DNA of 37,736 nucleotides, taken from contig JALVVV010000030.1 in assembly GCA_027023265.1 (NCBI GenBank), forward strand, positions 1 to 37,736, written 5' to 3'. Positions 1 to 7,982 of the stretch are shown in pieces (the first letter of the stretch is position 1; each line of letters opens with the position of its first letter). A program made the position numbers and the translations under genes. The notes under the pieces are model-generated. The model was not told where the DNA came from. It ran no database searches and worked only from the letters and a program-made list of their open reading frames with translations. The stretch is from DHVE2 group archaeon. Lineage in GTDB: Archaea > Thermoplasmatota > Thermoplasmata > Thermoplasmatales > Aciduliprofundaceae.

Positions 1-654
1 CATAACTGTCCTGTACCAGCTGTAATAACCGGTATCGCTCCACACCACAATAAACTGGTCTGTATAAGAATTGTACGCAAGCCCGAAAGAATGCGGGTCA
101 ACCTTCACGGTTGAGTTTATGACAAAATAAATTACCACCTCGTTGCCATCTGCATCTAAAATTGCACCGTCAAGAGATTTGTTTTTGCTGTACCAAATCA
201 CCAAAAATACGTCATCCTTAGAGTCCCATGCAATTTTGGGAGTTACTCCCGTTGGCTTTCCATAGCTTACATTTATATCATTTGATATCGTAACTGTTTT
301 GTAAACGGAACCATCCTGCGCATAGACATAAGTTACATTCAAATTCCAGATTTGATTGTGGTTATCGTAACCGTACCATAGCACTCCAAATTCACCATCA
401 GTGGAGTCTATTGACACATCTGGGGTGTAATTTCCCCGTCCAAGTACCCCACTTGACTCACGGTATATACCGGAATTTGCCACCTGAACGCCTCCTTCTT
501 TAATAAGAGAAAAACCAGCAATTGAACCGATAATTAGCGCGGATACCAGCATTATTCCTATGTACAGTGTTATTCTGCTCCGCCCACTTCTTGCATCTTT
601 TACCACTATTCCTTTCCCCACATAGCTACCGTCAATTCTTAGACCTTTTCTCAT
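1..654 (-). CDS. Secreted or membrane-anchored beta-propeller-like protein, C-terminus cut off by window edge
   Basis: The frame is open from the start codon at 654 down to base 1, giving 218 N-terminal residues of a longer protein. The start is supported by a GAGGTG ribosome site just upstream. Residues of about 30-53 form one hydrophobic segment (ITLYIGIMLVSALIIG onward) after a basic N-terminus, so it is a signal anchor or uncleaved signal. The rest is extracellular in style and rich in Asn, Ser, Thr and Tyr. It contains units of about 50 residues with a similar pattern: a Pro-Asp/Lys start, an Asp-Ser pair, then a hydrophobic strand ending in W (GVLWYGY, FLVIWYS, FIVVWSD). That periodicity suggests propeller blades. 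Function is unknown; a cell-surface or S-layer-associated role is inferred. Confidence 0.7.
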   Translation of the reverse strand, partial: MRKGLRIDGSYVGKGIVVKDARSGRSRITLYIGIMLVSALIIGSIAGFSLIKEGGVQVANSGIYRESSGVLGRGNYTPDVSIDSTDGEFGVLWYGYDNHNQIWNLNVTYVYAQDGSVYKTVTISNDINVSYGKPTGVTPKIAWDSKDDVFLVIWYSKNKSLDGAILDADGNEVVIYFVINSTVKVDPHSFGLAYNSYTDQFIVVWSDTGYYSWYRTVM

Positions 655-833
655 ATATACACCTCTTTAAAACCTAAATAATATTAGTATTTAATAATTT
701 CTTAAATTCTTAAAAATTGAGATTGAAATTGAGAAAACGTGTACCCCGTGCCCATTTTTGTCCACAAACATTTAAATATAAATTTCGGATTGTGGCAGTA
801 GTTTCAAAAAAAATTGAAATTGAAGGTGATAAA

Positions 834-1307
834 ATGTTCCGAAAGATATTGTTTCCGACGGACTTTAGTGAAGGCTCAATGCGAGCGATACAGAAGTTCA
901 ACAGAGACAACAGCACAGAGGTAGGTGAATGCGTGATTCTCCACGTGATAGACGAAGGAAAGTTAGAGGACATGCTAACGGGATTCTCTTACTTTTACAA
1001 GAAAGAAGAGCGTGAGATTGATGACATAGAAGAGAAACTCAAAGATAACGCCATGAAAGAGATGAAAGAAAGAGCAGAAAAGTGCAGGGACATGATGAAA
1101 ACAAAGAACATAAAAATGCTCGTCCGTGTGGGTATCCCTTACGAGGAAATTGTGAAAGTAGCAGAGGAGGAGAACGTGTCCCTGATTCTGCTTCCCTCTC
1201 ACGGAAAACTTGGTTACTCACACGAGCTAATGGGCTCCACCACCATAAGAGTGCTTAGAAAAACGAAGAAACCCGTGCTGATAATAAAAACTCATAAGGA
1301 GGAATGA
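834..1307 (+). CDS. Universal stress protein (UspA family)
   Basis: This is a 157-residue cytoplasmic UspA-fold protein. It opens with the typical MFRKILFPTDFSEGS strand and DFS loop, and ends with the nucleotide-binding signature LLPSHGKLGYSHELMGSTT followed by VLRKTKKPVLIIK. This is the ATP-binding G-x2-G-x9-G(S/T) type. The frame is open further upstream to 717, but I chose 834: a TATA-like TTTAAATATA lies at 769-778, inside the longer frame, and AGGTGAT sits just before this ATG. The stop is two bases before the start of the permease gene, so the two are probably one transcript. Its physiological trigger is unknown. Confidence 0.88.
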   Translation: MFRKILFPTDFSEGSMRAIQKFNRDNSTEVGECVILHVIDEGKLEDMLTGFSYFYKKEEREIDDIEEKLKDNAMKEMKERAEKCRDMMKTKNIKMLVRVGIPYEEIVKVAEEENVSLILLPSHGKLGYSHELMGSTTIRVLRKTKKPVLIIKTHKEE

Positions 1308-1309
1308 GT

Positions 1310-2398
1310 ATGGACTATCTGCGCTTGAAAAATCATCTGGATAAGTTCCTTCCAGTGTATGTTACGCTTTCAATGATTTTAGGGTTTGTCATTGGACTTC
1401 ACGTAAATGTCAAGCAGTACAAAGAAGTGTTCCACTGGTTAAATCTGGCAGTGGTCATTTCAATGATTTACCCCATGATGATTAATCTTCGCCTGGGCGA
1501 ATTGAAAAATTCAATGAAGCAGGGAAAGCAGCTGGCCATAGGGCTAACCATGGGTCTTATCGTCGCGCCAATTTTGATGTGGTTCCTTATATGGCTCATA
1601 GGCTTGTTTTATCCCCTCAGCCCTCAACTTGCGCTCGGTTTGATGCTCTCCATGGTTGTGCCCTGTTCTTCAATGAGCATCGCGTACACTGGATTCTCTC
1701 GCGGAAACCTGGAGCTGGCAACCATACTCGTAGCGTTCAGCTTCATTCTTGCTATCATAACTGTACCCGGATGGCTCGCAATTTACGCCGCCTCATCCAA
1801 TGTTTCAGTGCCAACCATGCTTCTCATAATAACTATCATAGAAGTAGTCTTCGTGCCAATGTTCTTTGGAATCTTAACCAGGGAAGCCCTGATAAGAAAG
1901 AAGGGCACTGAAGGATTTCTCCGACTAAAGCCGTTATTCCCAGCTATCTCCCTGATGGGTATGTATGCAATCGTGTTTCTGATTTTCATGGAGAAGGCGA
2001 AGCTAATAGCAAAGAAGCCAGAGATGGTCTTAATTGCACTTGTCCCACTAATTCTCTACTATCTGATTTCCCTGGGTCTCCTCACGTACATTAACAAGGC
2101 ATTGAAAATAAAGTACAAAGACCACATGGCCATAACATTTCCTGCAGTAGGAAAGAACGAAGGCACCGCAATGGCGATAGCAATGAGCGCTGGCATGGGG
2201 CTCATGGCAATTCCTCCCGCCGTAACACCCCTTATGCAGATACCGTTTCTTGTGGGGTACGTAAAAGCGTGGAAGAAAATCGCAGGGATGTGGAACTGCA
2301 CCTCTGTAAATGATAATGAAAATACAAAGAAGAACAATAACACTGAGAATGAGCAAGAGAAAATCAAGGATGGTGAGAGCGAAGAAAACAAGCAGTGA
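1310..2398 (+). CDS. ACR3/BASS-superfamily permease
   Basis: This is a 362-residue integral membrane protein with about ten hydrophobic segments. ACR3 arsenite carriers and bile-acid:sodium symporters share this fold. Two features lean toward ACR3: a conserved-type cysteine in MVVPCSSMSIAYTGF followed by GNLELATILVAF, and a membrane glutamate in KNEGTAMAIAMSAG followed by PPAVTPLMQIPFLV. The last 35 residues are a charged, low-complexity Asn/Glu/Lys tail. An in-frame ATG also exists at 1304 overlapping the upstream stop, but the AAGGAGG ribosome site at about 1296-1302 is spaced correctly for 1310. It is coupled to the universal stress protein. The substrate is not provable from sequence; arsenite export is the leading guess, an organic anion the alternative. 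Confidence 0.75.
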   Translation: MDYLRLKNHLDKFLPVYVTLSMILGFVIGLHVNVKQYKEVFHWLNLAVVISMIYPMMINLRLGELKNSMKQGKQLAIGLTMGLIVAPILMWFLIWLIGLFYPLSPQLALGLMLSMVVPCSSMSIAYTGFSRGNLELATILVAFSFILAIITVPGWLAIYAASSNVSVPTMLLIITIIEVVFVPMFFGILTREALIRKKGTEGFLRLKPLFPAISLMGMYAIVFLIFMEKAKLIAKKPEMVLIALVPLILYYLISLGLLTYINKALKIKYKDHMAITFPAVGKNEGTAMAIAMSAGMGLMAIPPAVTPLMQIPFLVGYVKAWKKIAGMWNCTSVNDNENTKKNNNTENEQEKIKDGESEENKQ

Positions 2399-2415
2399 TT
2401 TTCTCTCTTTTTTAT
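2399..2415 (+). terminator. T-rich transcription terminator
   Basis: A pyrimidine run of T with a few C follows directly after the permease stop codon, the usual form of an intrinsic archaeal terminator. It lies just before the urocanase promoter. Confidence 0.5.
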
Positions 2416-2466
2416 TAATTTAGCCACTACGCAAATTTTTTAATCCATCTCGCCATGCTTTTACTC

Positions 2467-4116
2467 ATGAGGGAGATAAGAGCCCCCAGAGGCACAAAAC
2501 TTAATGCAAAGTCATGGCAAACAGAAGCACCTCTTAGATTGCTTATGAATAACTTGGACCCAGAGGTTGCAAAGGACCCGGCAAATCTGATTGTTTATGG
2601 AGGAACTGGTAGAGCTGCAAGAAGCTGGGAAGCGTTTGATGCGATAGTTAAAACACTAAAAGAGATGGAAACTGACGAAACTCTCCTTGTTCAAAGCGGA
2701 AAGCCTGTTGCTGTTTTTAAAACTCACGAGTGGGCACCCCGCGTGCTCATAGCAAACTCCAATTTGGTGCCAAAATGGGCAAACTGGGAATATTTCAGGG
2801 AACTTGAAGAAAGGGGCCTGATAATGTACGGACAGATGACCGCTGGCTCCTGGATTTATATAGGAACTCAGGGAATTCTTCAGGGCACGTATGAAACCCT
2901 TTATGCAGTTGCCAAAAAAGAATTTGGACAGCATGACCTGACAGGAAAGTGGGTTCTATCAAGTGGACTTGGCGAGATGGGAGGTGCGCAGCCCCTTGCA
3001 ATTACAATGAATAACGGCGTTGGCATAATCGTGGAAGTTAACAAATGGGCAATAGAGCGCAGGTTAAACGGCGGCTATCTTGACACGTGGACAGATAGTT
3101 TAGATGAAGCTCTGAAAATGAAAGATGAAGCGCTTAAAGAAGGTAAACCTCTTAGCATAGGGCTACTGGGCAATGCCGCGGAAATATTTCCAGAACTGGT
3201 ACGCAGGGGTATTGTACCTGACGTGGTAACCGACCAGACAGCCGCACATGATCCTCTTAACGGGTACATACCTGCAGGATACACATTTGAAGAAGCTGCC
3301 GAGTTGCGAGAAAATGACCCGGAAAAATATCTGGAAGAGGTGCGCAAATCACTGCGCAAGCACGTGCCAGCCATGATATGGTTCAAAGAGCACGGAGCCA
3401 AGGTATTTGATTACGGAAATAATATAAGAGCACAGGCGAAGGAGGCGGGAGTAGAGGACGCATTTAAAATACCTGGCTACGTACCTGAGTATATTCGCCC
3501 ACTTTTCTCTGAGGGTTCTGGGCCATTCCGCTGGGTAGCTTTAAGTGGCAATCCCGAGGACATATTCGAGACAGATAACGCCATAAGAAAACTGTTCCCC
3601 GATAACAAGCACGTAATTCAATGGCTTGATAAGGCCGAAGAGCACGTGAAATGGCAGGGATTGCCTGCGAGAATCCTCTGGCTCAATTTCGGCGAGAGAG
3701 AAAAAGCAGGGCTTGCATTCAACGAGTTAGTAAGAGAGGGTGTGGTGGATGCACCGATAGCAATAGGACGAGACCATCACGATACCGGAAGCGTCGCTTC
3801 CCCGTACAGAGAAACGGAAAAAATGAAGGATGGCAGTGAGGCAATTGCAGATTGGCCCATTCTAAACGCTATGCTGAACGTGGCTTCTGGTGCCACATGG
3901 GTTTCATTCCATCACGGCGGTGGCGTGGGAATTGGCTATTCCCTACATGCAGGCATGGTCATAGTCGCCGATGGAACGAAATTAGCGGAGCAGAAGCTCT
4001 CAAGGGTACTGCACAACGACCCGGGTAGCGGAGTCGTAAGGCACGCTGATGCAGGATATGACATCGCCATAAGGACCGCAAAGGAGAAAGGGATATGGAT
4101 GCCCATGCTTGACTAA
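2467..4116 (+). CDS. hutU: Urocanate hydratase (urocanase)
   Basis: The protein is full length (549 residues; bacterial enzymes about 555). It converts urocanate to imidazolonepropionate in histidine breakdown, using tightly bound NAD+. The N-terminus [15 protein letters not shown] and [16 protein letters not shown] is very close to bacterial HutU, followed by the NAD-binding loop [13 protein letters not shown]. The C-terminal block [18 protein letters not shown], then [18 protein letters not shown], is also intact. I chose 2467 because a T/A-rich TATA-like stretch near 2436-2443 would place transcription start at this ATG (leaderless); 2455 is an alternative. No other hut gene is nearby. The region where the Pseudomonas enzyme has its active-site cysteine reads [11 protein letters not shown] here, with no Cys. 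Strong similarity to bacterial proteins would fit transfer, but that is inference. Confidence 0.95.
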   Translation: MREIRAPRGTKLNAKSWQTEAPLRLLMNNLDPEVAKDPANLIVYGGTGRAARSWEAFDAIVKTLKEMETDETLLVQSGKPVAVFKTHEWAPRVLIANSNLVPKWANWEYFRELEERGLIMYGQMTAGSWIYIGTQGILQGTYETLYAVAKKEFGQHDLTGKWVLSSGLGEMGGAQPLAITMNNGVGIIVEVNKWAIERRLNGGYLDTWTDSLDEALKMKDEALKEGKPLSIGLLGNAAEIFPELVRRGIVPDVVTDQTAAHDPLNGYIPAGYTFEEAAELRENDPEKYLEEVRKSLRKHVPAMIWFKEHGAKVFDYGNNIRAQAKEAGVEDAFKIPGYVPEYIRPLFSEGSGPFRWVALSGNPEDIFETDNAIRKLFPDNKHVIQWLDKAEEHVKWQGLPARILWLNFGEREKAGLAFNELVREGVVDAPIAIGRDHHDTGSVASPYRETEKMKDGSEAIADWPILNAMLNVASGATWVSFHHGGGVGIGYSLHAGMVIVADGTKLAEQKLSRVLHNDPGSGVVRHADAGYDIAIRTAKEKGIWMPMLD

Positions 4117-4132
4117 TCCATCTTTTATTTTT

Positions 4133-4552
4133 ATGATAGATAGGTACAAAAATTCTGGCATATACGCTCTTTTAATAGAAAATTCCACGGATAGATTCAT
4201 CACCGTGGGCGCGCTTGGTACTCTCCGATTTCCAGAAGGATACTACGTATACGTAGGTTCTGCTCAGAGAAACCTAAATAAAAGGATTAAAAGGCACTAT
4301 TCCAATGATAAAAAGATAAGGTGGCATATTGACTACTTTTTACAGTTTGCAAAAATAATAGAGCATTACTCTTTACCATTACCAAAACAATGCGAGGAAT
4401 GGATTGCCGTGAAAATGCAAGACAGGGCACAATACATACCACATTTTGGATCATCAGACTCTCACGCAATCTCGCATTTGTTTTACGGGGAAATAGATAT
4501 TTGGGAAAGCACCAAGTTTTTTATGAAAAAATGTCTCGAAAAGATAATGTAA
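4133..4552 (+). CDS. DUF123 GIY-YIG-like nuclease-fold protein
   Basis: The 139-residue product fits archaeal DUF123 (Uri/GIY-YIG superfamily). Visible are the GIY strand (NSGIYALLIEN), the second strand YYVYVGSA with a following arginine-rich helix (LNKRIKRHY), a WHIDYFL segment, an acidic CEEWIA helix, and a C-terminal FGSSDSHAISHLFYG that matches the family's usual FGSSDC...HLFY ending. The Cys of that ending is Ser here. A longer frame opens at 4109 inside the end of hutU, but the ATG at 4133 follows the T-rich hutU terminator and gives the family's usual N-terminus. The cellular role is not established; structure-specific DNA cleavage is a family-level inference. Confidence 0.75.
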   Translation: MIDRYKNSGIYALLIENSTDRFITVGALGTLRFPEGYYVYVGSAQRNLNKRIKRHYSNDKKIRWHIDYFLQFAKIIEHYSLPLPKQCEEWIAVKMQDRAQYIPHFGSSDSHAISHLFYGEIDIWESTKFFMKKCLEKIM

Positions 4553-4589
4553 ATGATAAGTAAGCACGGATGGTAATTTTTCACGAAAC

Positions 4590-4636
4590 CCTTATATATC
4601 ATTTTGTCATATTTCTGTCTGACAAAAATATGACAA
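4590..4636 (+). promoter_or_regulatory. Promoter with 33-bp near-perfect palindromic operator
   Basis: A TATA-like box (CTTATATATC, about 4591-4600) is followed by a palindrome at 4604-4636 centred on 4620. The outer arms are TTGTCATATTT and AAATATGACAA, the inner arms TGTC/GACA around a single central T; only one base pair (4615/4625) fails to match. The centre falls about 26 bases after the TATA box, at the predicted transcription start, so a bound dimer or tetramer would block initiation. The AAGGAGGTG ribosome site for the 4649 gene follows at once. Confidence 0.75.
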
Positions 4637-4648
4637 GGAGGTGTCAAG

Positions 4649-4855
4649 ATGAGTGATAAGTTTCCCCGTATGCCAAGAATGCCAAAAAAGGTCAAAGAAT
4701 GGATGAGAACCCACAGCATCGCAGATTTAGAAGCAGCCATGTGGGAGCTGGAAGATAAAAGGGCCGAAGTGGTAGCCGAGATACTCAGCATGATGTATGA
4801 ATTAACAGACGACCTTGTGGGCATAGAAACTCCCAAAGTGGAAGTATTTGCATAA
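4649..4855 (+). CDS. Small protein of unknown function under a palindromic operator
   Basis: This is 68 residues, with an excellent AAGGAGGTG ribosome site five bases before the ATG. The N-terminus is basic and proline/methionine-rich (FPRMPRMPKKVKEWMR). Next comes an acidic amphipathic helix (IADLEAAMWELEDKRAEVVAEIL), with a short acidic C-terminus. There is no Cys or His pair for metal and no membrane segment. I do not recognise the family. The strong promoter, strong ribosome site and large operator suggest tight, high-output, conditional expression. A T-rich stretch at 4875-4887 after the stop can serve as terminator. Confidence 0.7.
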   Translation: MSDKFPRMPRMPKKVKEWMRTHSIADLEAAMWELEDKRAEVVAEILSMMYELTDDLVGIETPKVEVFA

Positions 4856-4923
4856 AGATAAATGCTTTCCACATTTTTATTTTTATTTGGTAAAATTTAA
4901 ATATCTTGCAAAGATACCTGTTT

Positions 4924-5556
4924 ATGAAATGCAAAAAGGCAGAGCTTATAGAAAAGTGGCTTAAGGAAGGGGACGATAATGCTGAAAGCATCATAGATTT
5001 GCCTTGGAAAGTTGAAAAAGATGTCTCCGAAGACGAAAGCTACATAACATTGGTTGCAACGCATTTGAGGTTTCCGCTTCCAATAATTTTCAGAATTGAC
5101 GATTACAACACCACGGTTATCATAGACTTGGGGTATGTTACAGATAGCCTGGACGTTAGGGACAGAATGGAGATTTACAGAAATCTGCTTAAAATCAATA
5201 CCGAAATACCCTATGCCAAGGCTGGAATTATTGGCGATGATTTGGACGTGATAATATTCACAGAGCTGGAAACACCCATAGTTGACCACGACAAGCTCAA
5301 CGAGTACATGGAAATCCTGCTGAACGCCCTGTTCCGCGTTGCCCGCGCAATAGGGCTTGAGGAAGAACTTGTAAAACTAACACTTGACAACATAGCATAT
5401 TTTGTAAGAAATAAGAGAAACAGCGGGATGAAAAGGGAGGAAATAGAAAAGTATCTTGCCAAAAAATTGGCACTGCCCAGAGAGAATGTAAAAGAGTTGA
5501 TAGACAAAGTTTACAAAGATAGCAAGAAAGACGACGCTTACGGGTTATACGCGTAA
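4924..5556 (+). CDS. Conserved hypothetical protein with YbjN/chaperone-like alpha-beta domain
   Basis: The protein has 210 residues. A TATA-like AATTTAAATAT at about 4894-4904 lies 26 bases before the ATG at 4924, so it is probably leaderless. Residues of about 35-150 alternate strands and helices (YITLVATHLRFP, TTVIIDLGYV, a helix RMEIYRNLLKINTEI, then DLDVIIFTEL and a long helix). This resembles the YbjN/type III secretion chaperone-like fold. The C-terminal 60 residues are charged helices. No catalytic motif is visible. Its stop is directly next to the convergent stop of the GNAT gene. The fold call is my inference from the strand/helix pattern. Confidence 0.6.
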   Translation: MKCKKAELIEKWLKEGDDNAESIIDLPWKVEKDVSEDESYITLVATHLRFPLPIIFRIDDYNTTVIIDLGYVTDSLDVRDRMEIYRNLLKINTEIPYAKAGIIGDDLDVIIFTELETPIVDHDKLNEYMEILLNALFRVARAIGLEEELVKLTLDNIAYFVRNKRNSGMKREEIEKYLAKKLALPRENVKELIDKVYKDSKKDDAYGLYA

Positions 5557-6309
5557 TCACGGAACAACATCCACACCGACATTTATCCATACATTCTCCC
5601 ACACTTTTTTAAACCCATATTTTTCATAGATGTGAATTGCCGGTTGATTATCACTTCGCACCCAGAGAACAAGGTTTTTAGTTCTACCATATGAATAACC
5701 AACTATATGCGAAAGAACCTTGCTTGCAAAACCCATGTTTCTTAATTCATTCCGCGTGAAAACTGCACCGATTACCCAAACCTCAGGGAGATGCACAAGA
5801 GCCGAGGCAACGCTAATCACCCTACCATCTTTTACAACCCCGAAAGTTATCGCTTTTTCGACAAGATATGTGGGATCTTCAAATATATCCTCCAAAAGAG
5901 ACCTCTCTTTAATTCTTTGTACACCATCTTGGTGTGGAAAAGGGGCGGGTTTTGCGGACATGAGGTCAACCCTGTATAATCTCCCCCCAAAATTTCTATG
6001 AGGGGCCTCTTCCCATGGCATCTGTATAACACACTTTTTTAATTTTACCTCATCAAGCAACTCTGCAATAGCATTTTTATTACCATTCAATATAACACTT
6101 GGAACTGAGCCTCCGGAATAAATTAGCATATAGCCCTCTATTTTACCATTCCAATAAACGTAAAAATCTGTATTTTCCAAATCCACCCTTAAATCCCATA
6201 GCGCAAAATGATGCTTTACAGGGTCATGAACACAAAATTCTTCAAGTTCCTTCAATTTATCGTTTTTGAGTATCACCGAATCAATAATAGTTTTTTCACA
6301 ATAAAACAT
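5557..6309 (-). CDS. GNAT-family N-acetyltransferase
   Basis: This is a 250-residue protein with the GNAT domain in its C-terminal half. The core strand WVIGAVFTRNELRNMGFASK contains the acetyl-CoA-binding turn (a degenerate R/Q-x-x-G-x-G/A, here RNMGFAS). It is followed by NLVLWVRSDNQPAIHIYEKYGF, the usual N-x-A-x-x-x-Y-x-x-x-GF ending. The N-terminal half is a second, divergent alpha-beta region as in FR47/two-domain GNATs. A TATA-like TTATTAAAAAG on the minus strand near 6340 is shared as a divergent promoter region with the KaiC-like gene. The acceptor substrate is unknown. Confidence 0.8.
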   Translation of the reverse strand: MFYCEKTIIDSVILKNDKLKELEEFCVHDPVKHHFALWDLRVDLENTDFYVYWNGKIEGYMLIYSGGSVPSVILNGNKNAIAELLDEVKLKKCVIQMPWEEAPHRNFGGRLYRVDLMSAKPAPFPHQDGVQRIKERSLLEDIFEDPTYLVEKAITFGVVKDGRVISVASALVHLPEVWVIGAVFTRNELRNMGFASKVLSHIVGYSYGRTKNLVLWVRSDNQPAIHIYEKYGFKKVWENVWINVGVDVVP

Positions 6310-6372
6310 TTGTTTTCACACGTGATAATCATAAAGTAACTTTTTAATAATCATATTTCCCATCACCTAACT

Positions 6373-7067
6373 ATGACAATAAGTTTTGAGCCTTCCGGTA
6401 TAAAGAAATTGGATGAAGCGCTTGGCGGAGGATTTCCAAAAGGTGGCGTGTCTCTGATAGTGGGACCAACGGGAATTGGCAAAACCCTTTTAGCATTACA
6501 ATGGCTTGCAGAAGGAGTTAAAAACGGACAAAATGTGGTTTACATATCTACAACTGTTCCCGTGGAAAGAATCAAGGAGTACTACGGCTCGGCACCGTTC
6601 CTAAAGGATGCAGTCTCAAAAATAAGATGGTACAACATGGATGTAGAGCCAAAGGAACTAATCCCATTCACGGAGAACAAGCAGAAGAGGCTGTTCCATA
6701 ATGTTATGCCAGATATCATTGATGAGGACATGATGCAAAAATAAAGATTCACCGGGGAGTTATTGACAGCATAACCTCATTTGACCGGATAATCGGAGAT
6801 AAAGCACTATTCAGATACGTTTCTTCGCAGTTCATAAAATACTTCAACAAAGTGGGCATATCCGCCATGCTCATTGAAGAATCAAACTTGGGAGAAGTCA
6901 CATCTGGAGGTGAAATGCGGAATTTCGCAGAGGCTACAATTGTAATGGACTACATAGAATCAAAGAACATGTACATGAGGGCAATGAAAATAATGAAAAG
7001 ATACGGTGTGAATCACCCAACATACTGGATGCCATTCCACATAACGGATGAGGGATTAGTGCTATGA
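6373..7067 (+). pseudogene. KaiC-like RecA-family ATPase interrupted by a -1 frameshift
   Basis: The first frame (6373-6744) gives SGIKKLDEALGGGFPKGG followed by a perfect Walker A (GPTGIGKT, residues 31-38). It stops at TAA 6742-6744, just after an A5 run at 6737-6741. Re-reading one A moves into a frame that is open to 7067. That frame supplies the missing half: the Walker B-type strand GVIDSITSF, a helix, ISAMLIEE, and the KaiC-like ending MRAMKIMKRYGVNHP. Joined, the product is about 231 residues, the usual size of a single-domain KaiC-like protein. It could be a recent pseudogene, a base-call error in a homopolymer, or programmed frameshifting on AAA followed by a stop. It overlaps the next gene by ATGA. 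Confidence 0.75.
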
Positions 7068-7636
7068 AGGTAGATGAAATACTAACGGAGATTATCGACG
7101 AAGGAAAAGTGGTCATGATTATCGCAAAGCCCCACATAAGAACGAAGCTGGGATACTACATAGTTAGCAACTTGCTCAAAAGGCAGGATACAGAAGGTGT
7201 TTACATAGCACTTAACATCCCACACTCAACAGTGGAAAAGAACCTGAAAAAATTAGGCGCTGATCCCTCAAAAGTGTTCTTTATAGACTGCATAACCTCT
7301 TCAATAAAACCGGTAGAAACAACGGACAGGGTGATTTACTTAGACGCACCTAATTTAGTGCTGTTAGAGGGAACATTGAACCATGCAATTAACGCACTTT
7401 CAGGAGAGGAGAATTTTGTATATATTGAATCCATAAGTACACTGTTGGCATATAACTCGTACCAGAGCTTCATACGATTTCTAAGAAAGGTTACAAATGA
7501 AATCAGATTATACGGCATGGTTGGCATAATATTCATGCTGGACAAGGAACTTGAAGATGTGGAGTTCAGTCAGGCAACAACCTTCGTAGATGATGTTATA
7601 GATTTGGGAAGTATCACTCTGGATGACCTTCGTTAA
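7064..7636 (+). CDS. KaiC-like partner protein without Walker A
   Basis: The 190-residue product starts in an ATGA overlap with the frameshifted KaiC-like gene, so the two form an operon. It has the RecA-like alternation (VVMIIAKPHIRTKLGYYIV, VYIALNIPHSTVE, VFFIDCITSS, NFVYIESISTLLAYN, MVGIIFMLDKE). There is no GxxxxGKT loop at the position of the first strand. The IDCITSS and IESIST segments resemble KaiC Walker B-type strands. Such P-loop-lacking partners commonly sit beside KaiC-like ATPases in archaea. A structural or regulatory role next to the ATPase is inferred. The 3' end overlaps the convergent MazG gene by 23 bases. Confidence 0.65.
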   Translation: MKVDEILTEIIDEGKVVMIIAKPHIRTKLGYYIVSNLLKRQDTEGVYIALNIPHSTVEKNLKKLGADPSKVFFIDCITSSIKPVETTDRVIYLDAPNLVLLEGTLNHAINALSGEENFVYIESISTLLAYNSYQSFIRFLRKVTNEIRLYGMVGIIFMLDKELEDVEFSQATTFVDDVIDLGSITLDDLR

Positions 7637-7868
7637 TGTACTTTTTTCTGAACGCAGACTCCACATCTATTCCAAGAACATTGGCTACTGATAGCAACCA
7701 TGCAAAAACATCTGCAATTTCCTCCTCTATGCCCTCCTGCTCTCTAACGGCCTTGAACAGTTCGCCTACCTCTTCACCCAGCCACACCAAGTCACCATAT
7801 ATCCCTCTTTTCCTATCTTTATCCCCGTAAAACTCATCTATCTTCATTTGTGCCTCTTTTATCTCCAT
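7614..7868 (-). CDS. Short MazG-like nucleotide pyrophosphohydrolase
   Basis: The 84-residue protein fits compact all-alpha NTP pyrophosphatases (MazG/dUTPase-like). The metal-binding EExxE helix is present as WLGEEVGELFKAV, followed by the second acidic helix EEIADVFAWLLSVAN, the E-x-x-D partner. It probably removes pyrophosphate from aberrant or excess nucleoside triphosphates in the cytoplasm. The gene is convergent with, and overlaps by 23 bases, the KaiC-like partner. Just behind its start codon lies the promoter of the disrupted tRNA-Leu copy. Residue pattern and length are typical for the short archaeal forms. Confidence 0.8.
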   Translation of the reverse strand: MEIKEAQMKIDEFYGDKDRKRGIYGDLVWLGEEVGELFKAVREQEGIEEEIADVFAWLLSVANVLGIDVESAFRKKYINEGHPE

Positions 7869-7910
7869 AGGGAAGCATGGACTTCTAAAATAAATTTGTT
7901 TTCAGAAATC

Positions 7911-7917
7911 CTTAAAT
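7911..7917 (+). promoter_or_regulatory. Orphaned native promoter of tRNA-Leu
   Basis: CTTAAAT is centred 27 bases before the first base of the truncated tRNA-Leu copy at 7941, the normal TATA distance. It lies outside the 56-bp repeat, so it is host sequence. It is now separated from the intact tRNA by the whole 6-kb element. Confidence 0.55.
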
Positions 7918-7926
7918 CCATTGCAC

Positions 7927-7982
7927 CAATCCACCTGCAAGCAGGGGTAACCGAGCCAGGTCAAAGGTGCGGGATTTAGGGT
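7927..7982 (+). repeat. Left attachment site (attL) with truncated tRNA-Leu 5' half
   Basis: This is identical over all 56 bases to 13951-14006. It contains 14 bases of tRNA 5' flank, then tRNA bases 1-42 (7941-7982): acceptor strand GCAGGGG, the D arm, and the anticodon stem and loop up to the first base after the loop. The 3' half of the tRNA is missing here, so this copy cannot fold into a tRNA. The repeat also encodes protein in the integrase frame (NPPASRGNRARSKVRDLG). Confidence 0.93.

Noticed and set aside
4287-4872. Minus-strand frames over the 4133 and 4649 genes
   Set aside because: They are shadows of the plus-strand genes and lack promoters, ribosome sites or recognisable domains.
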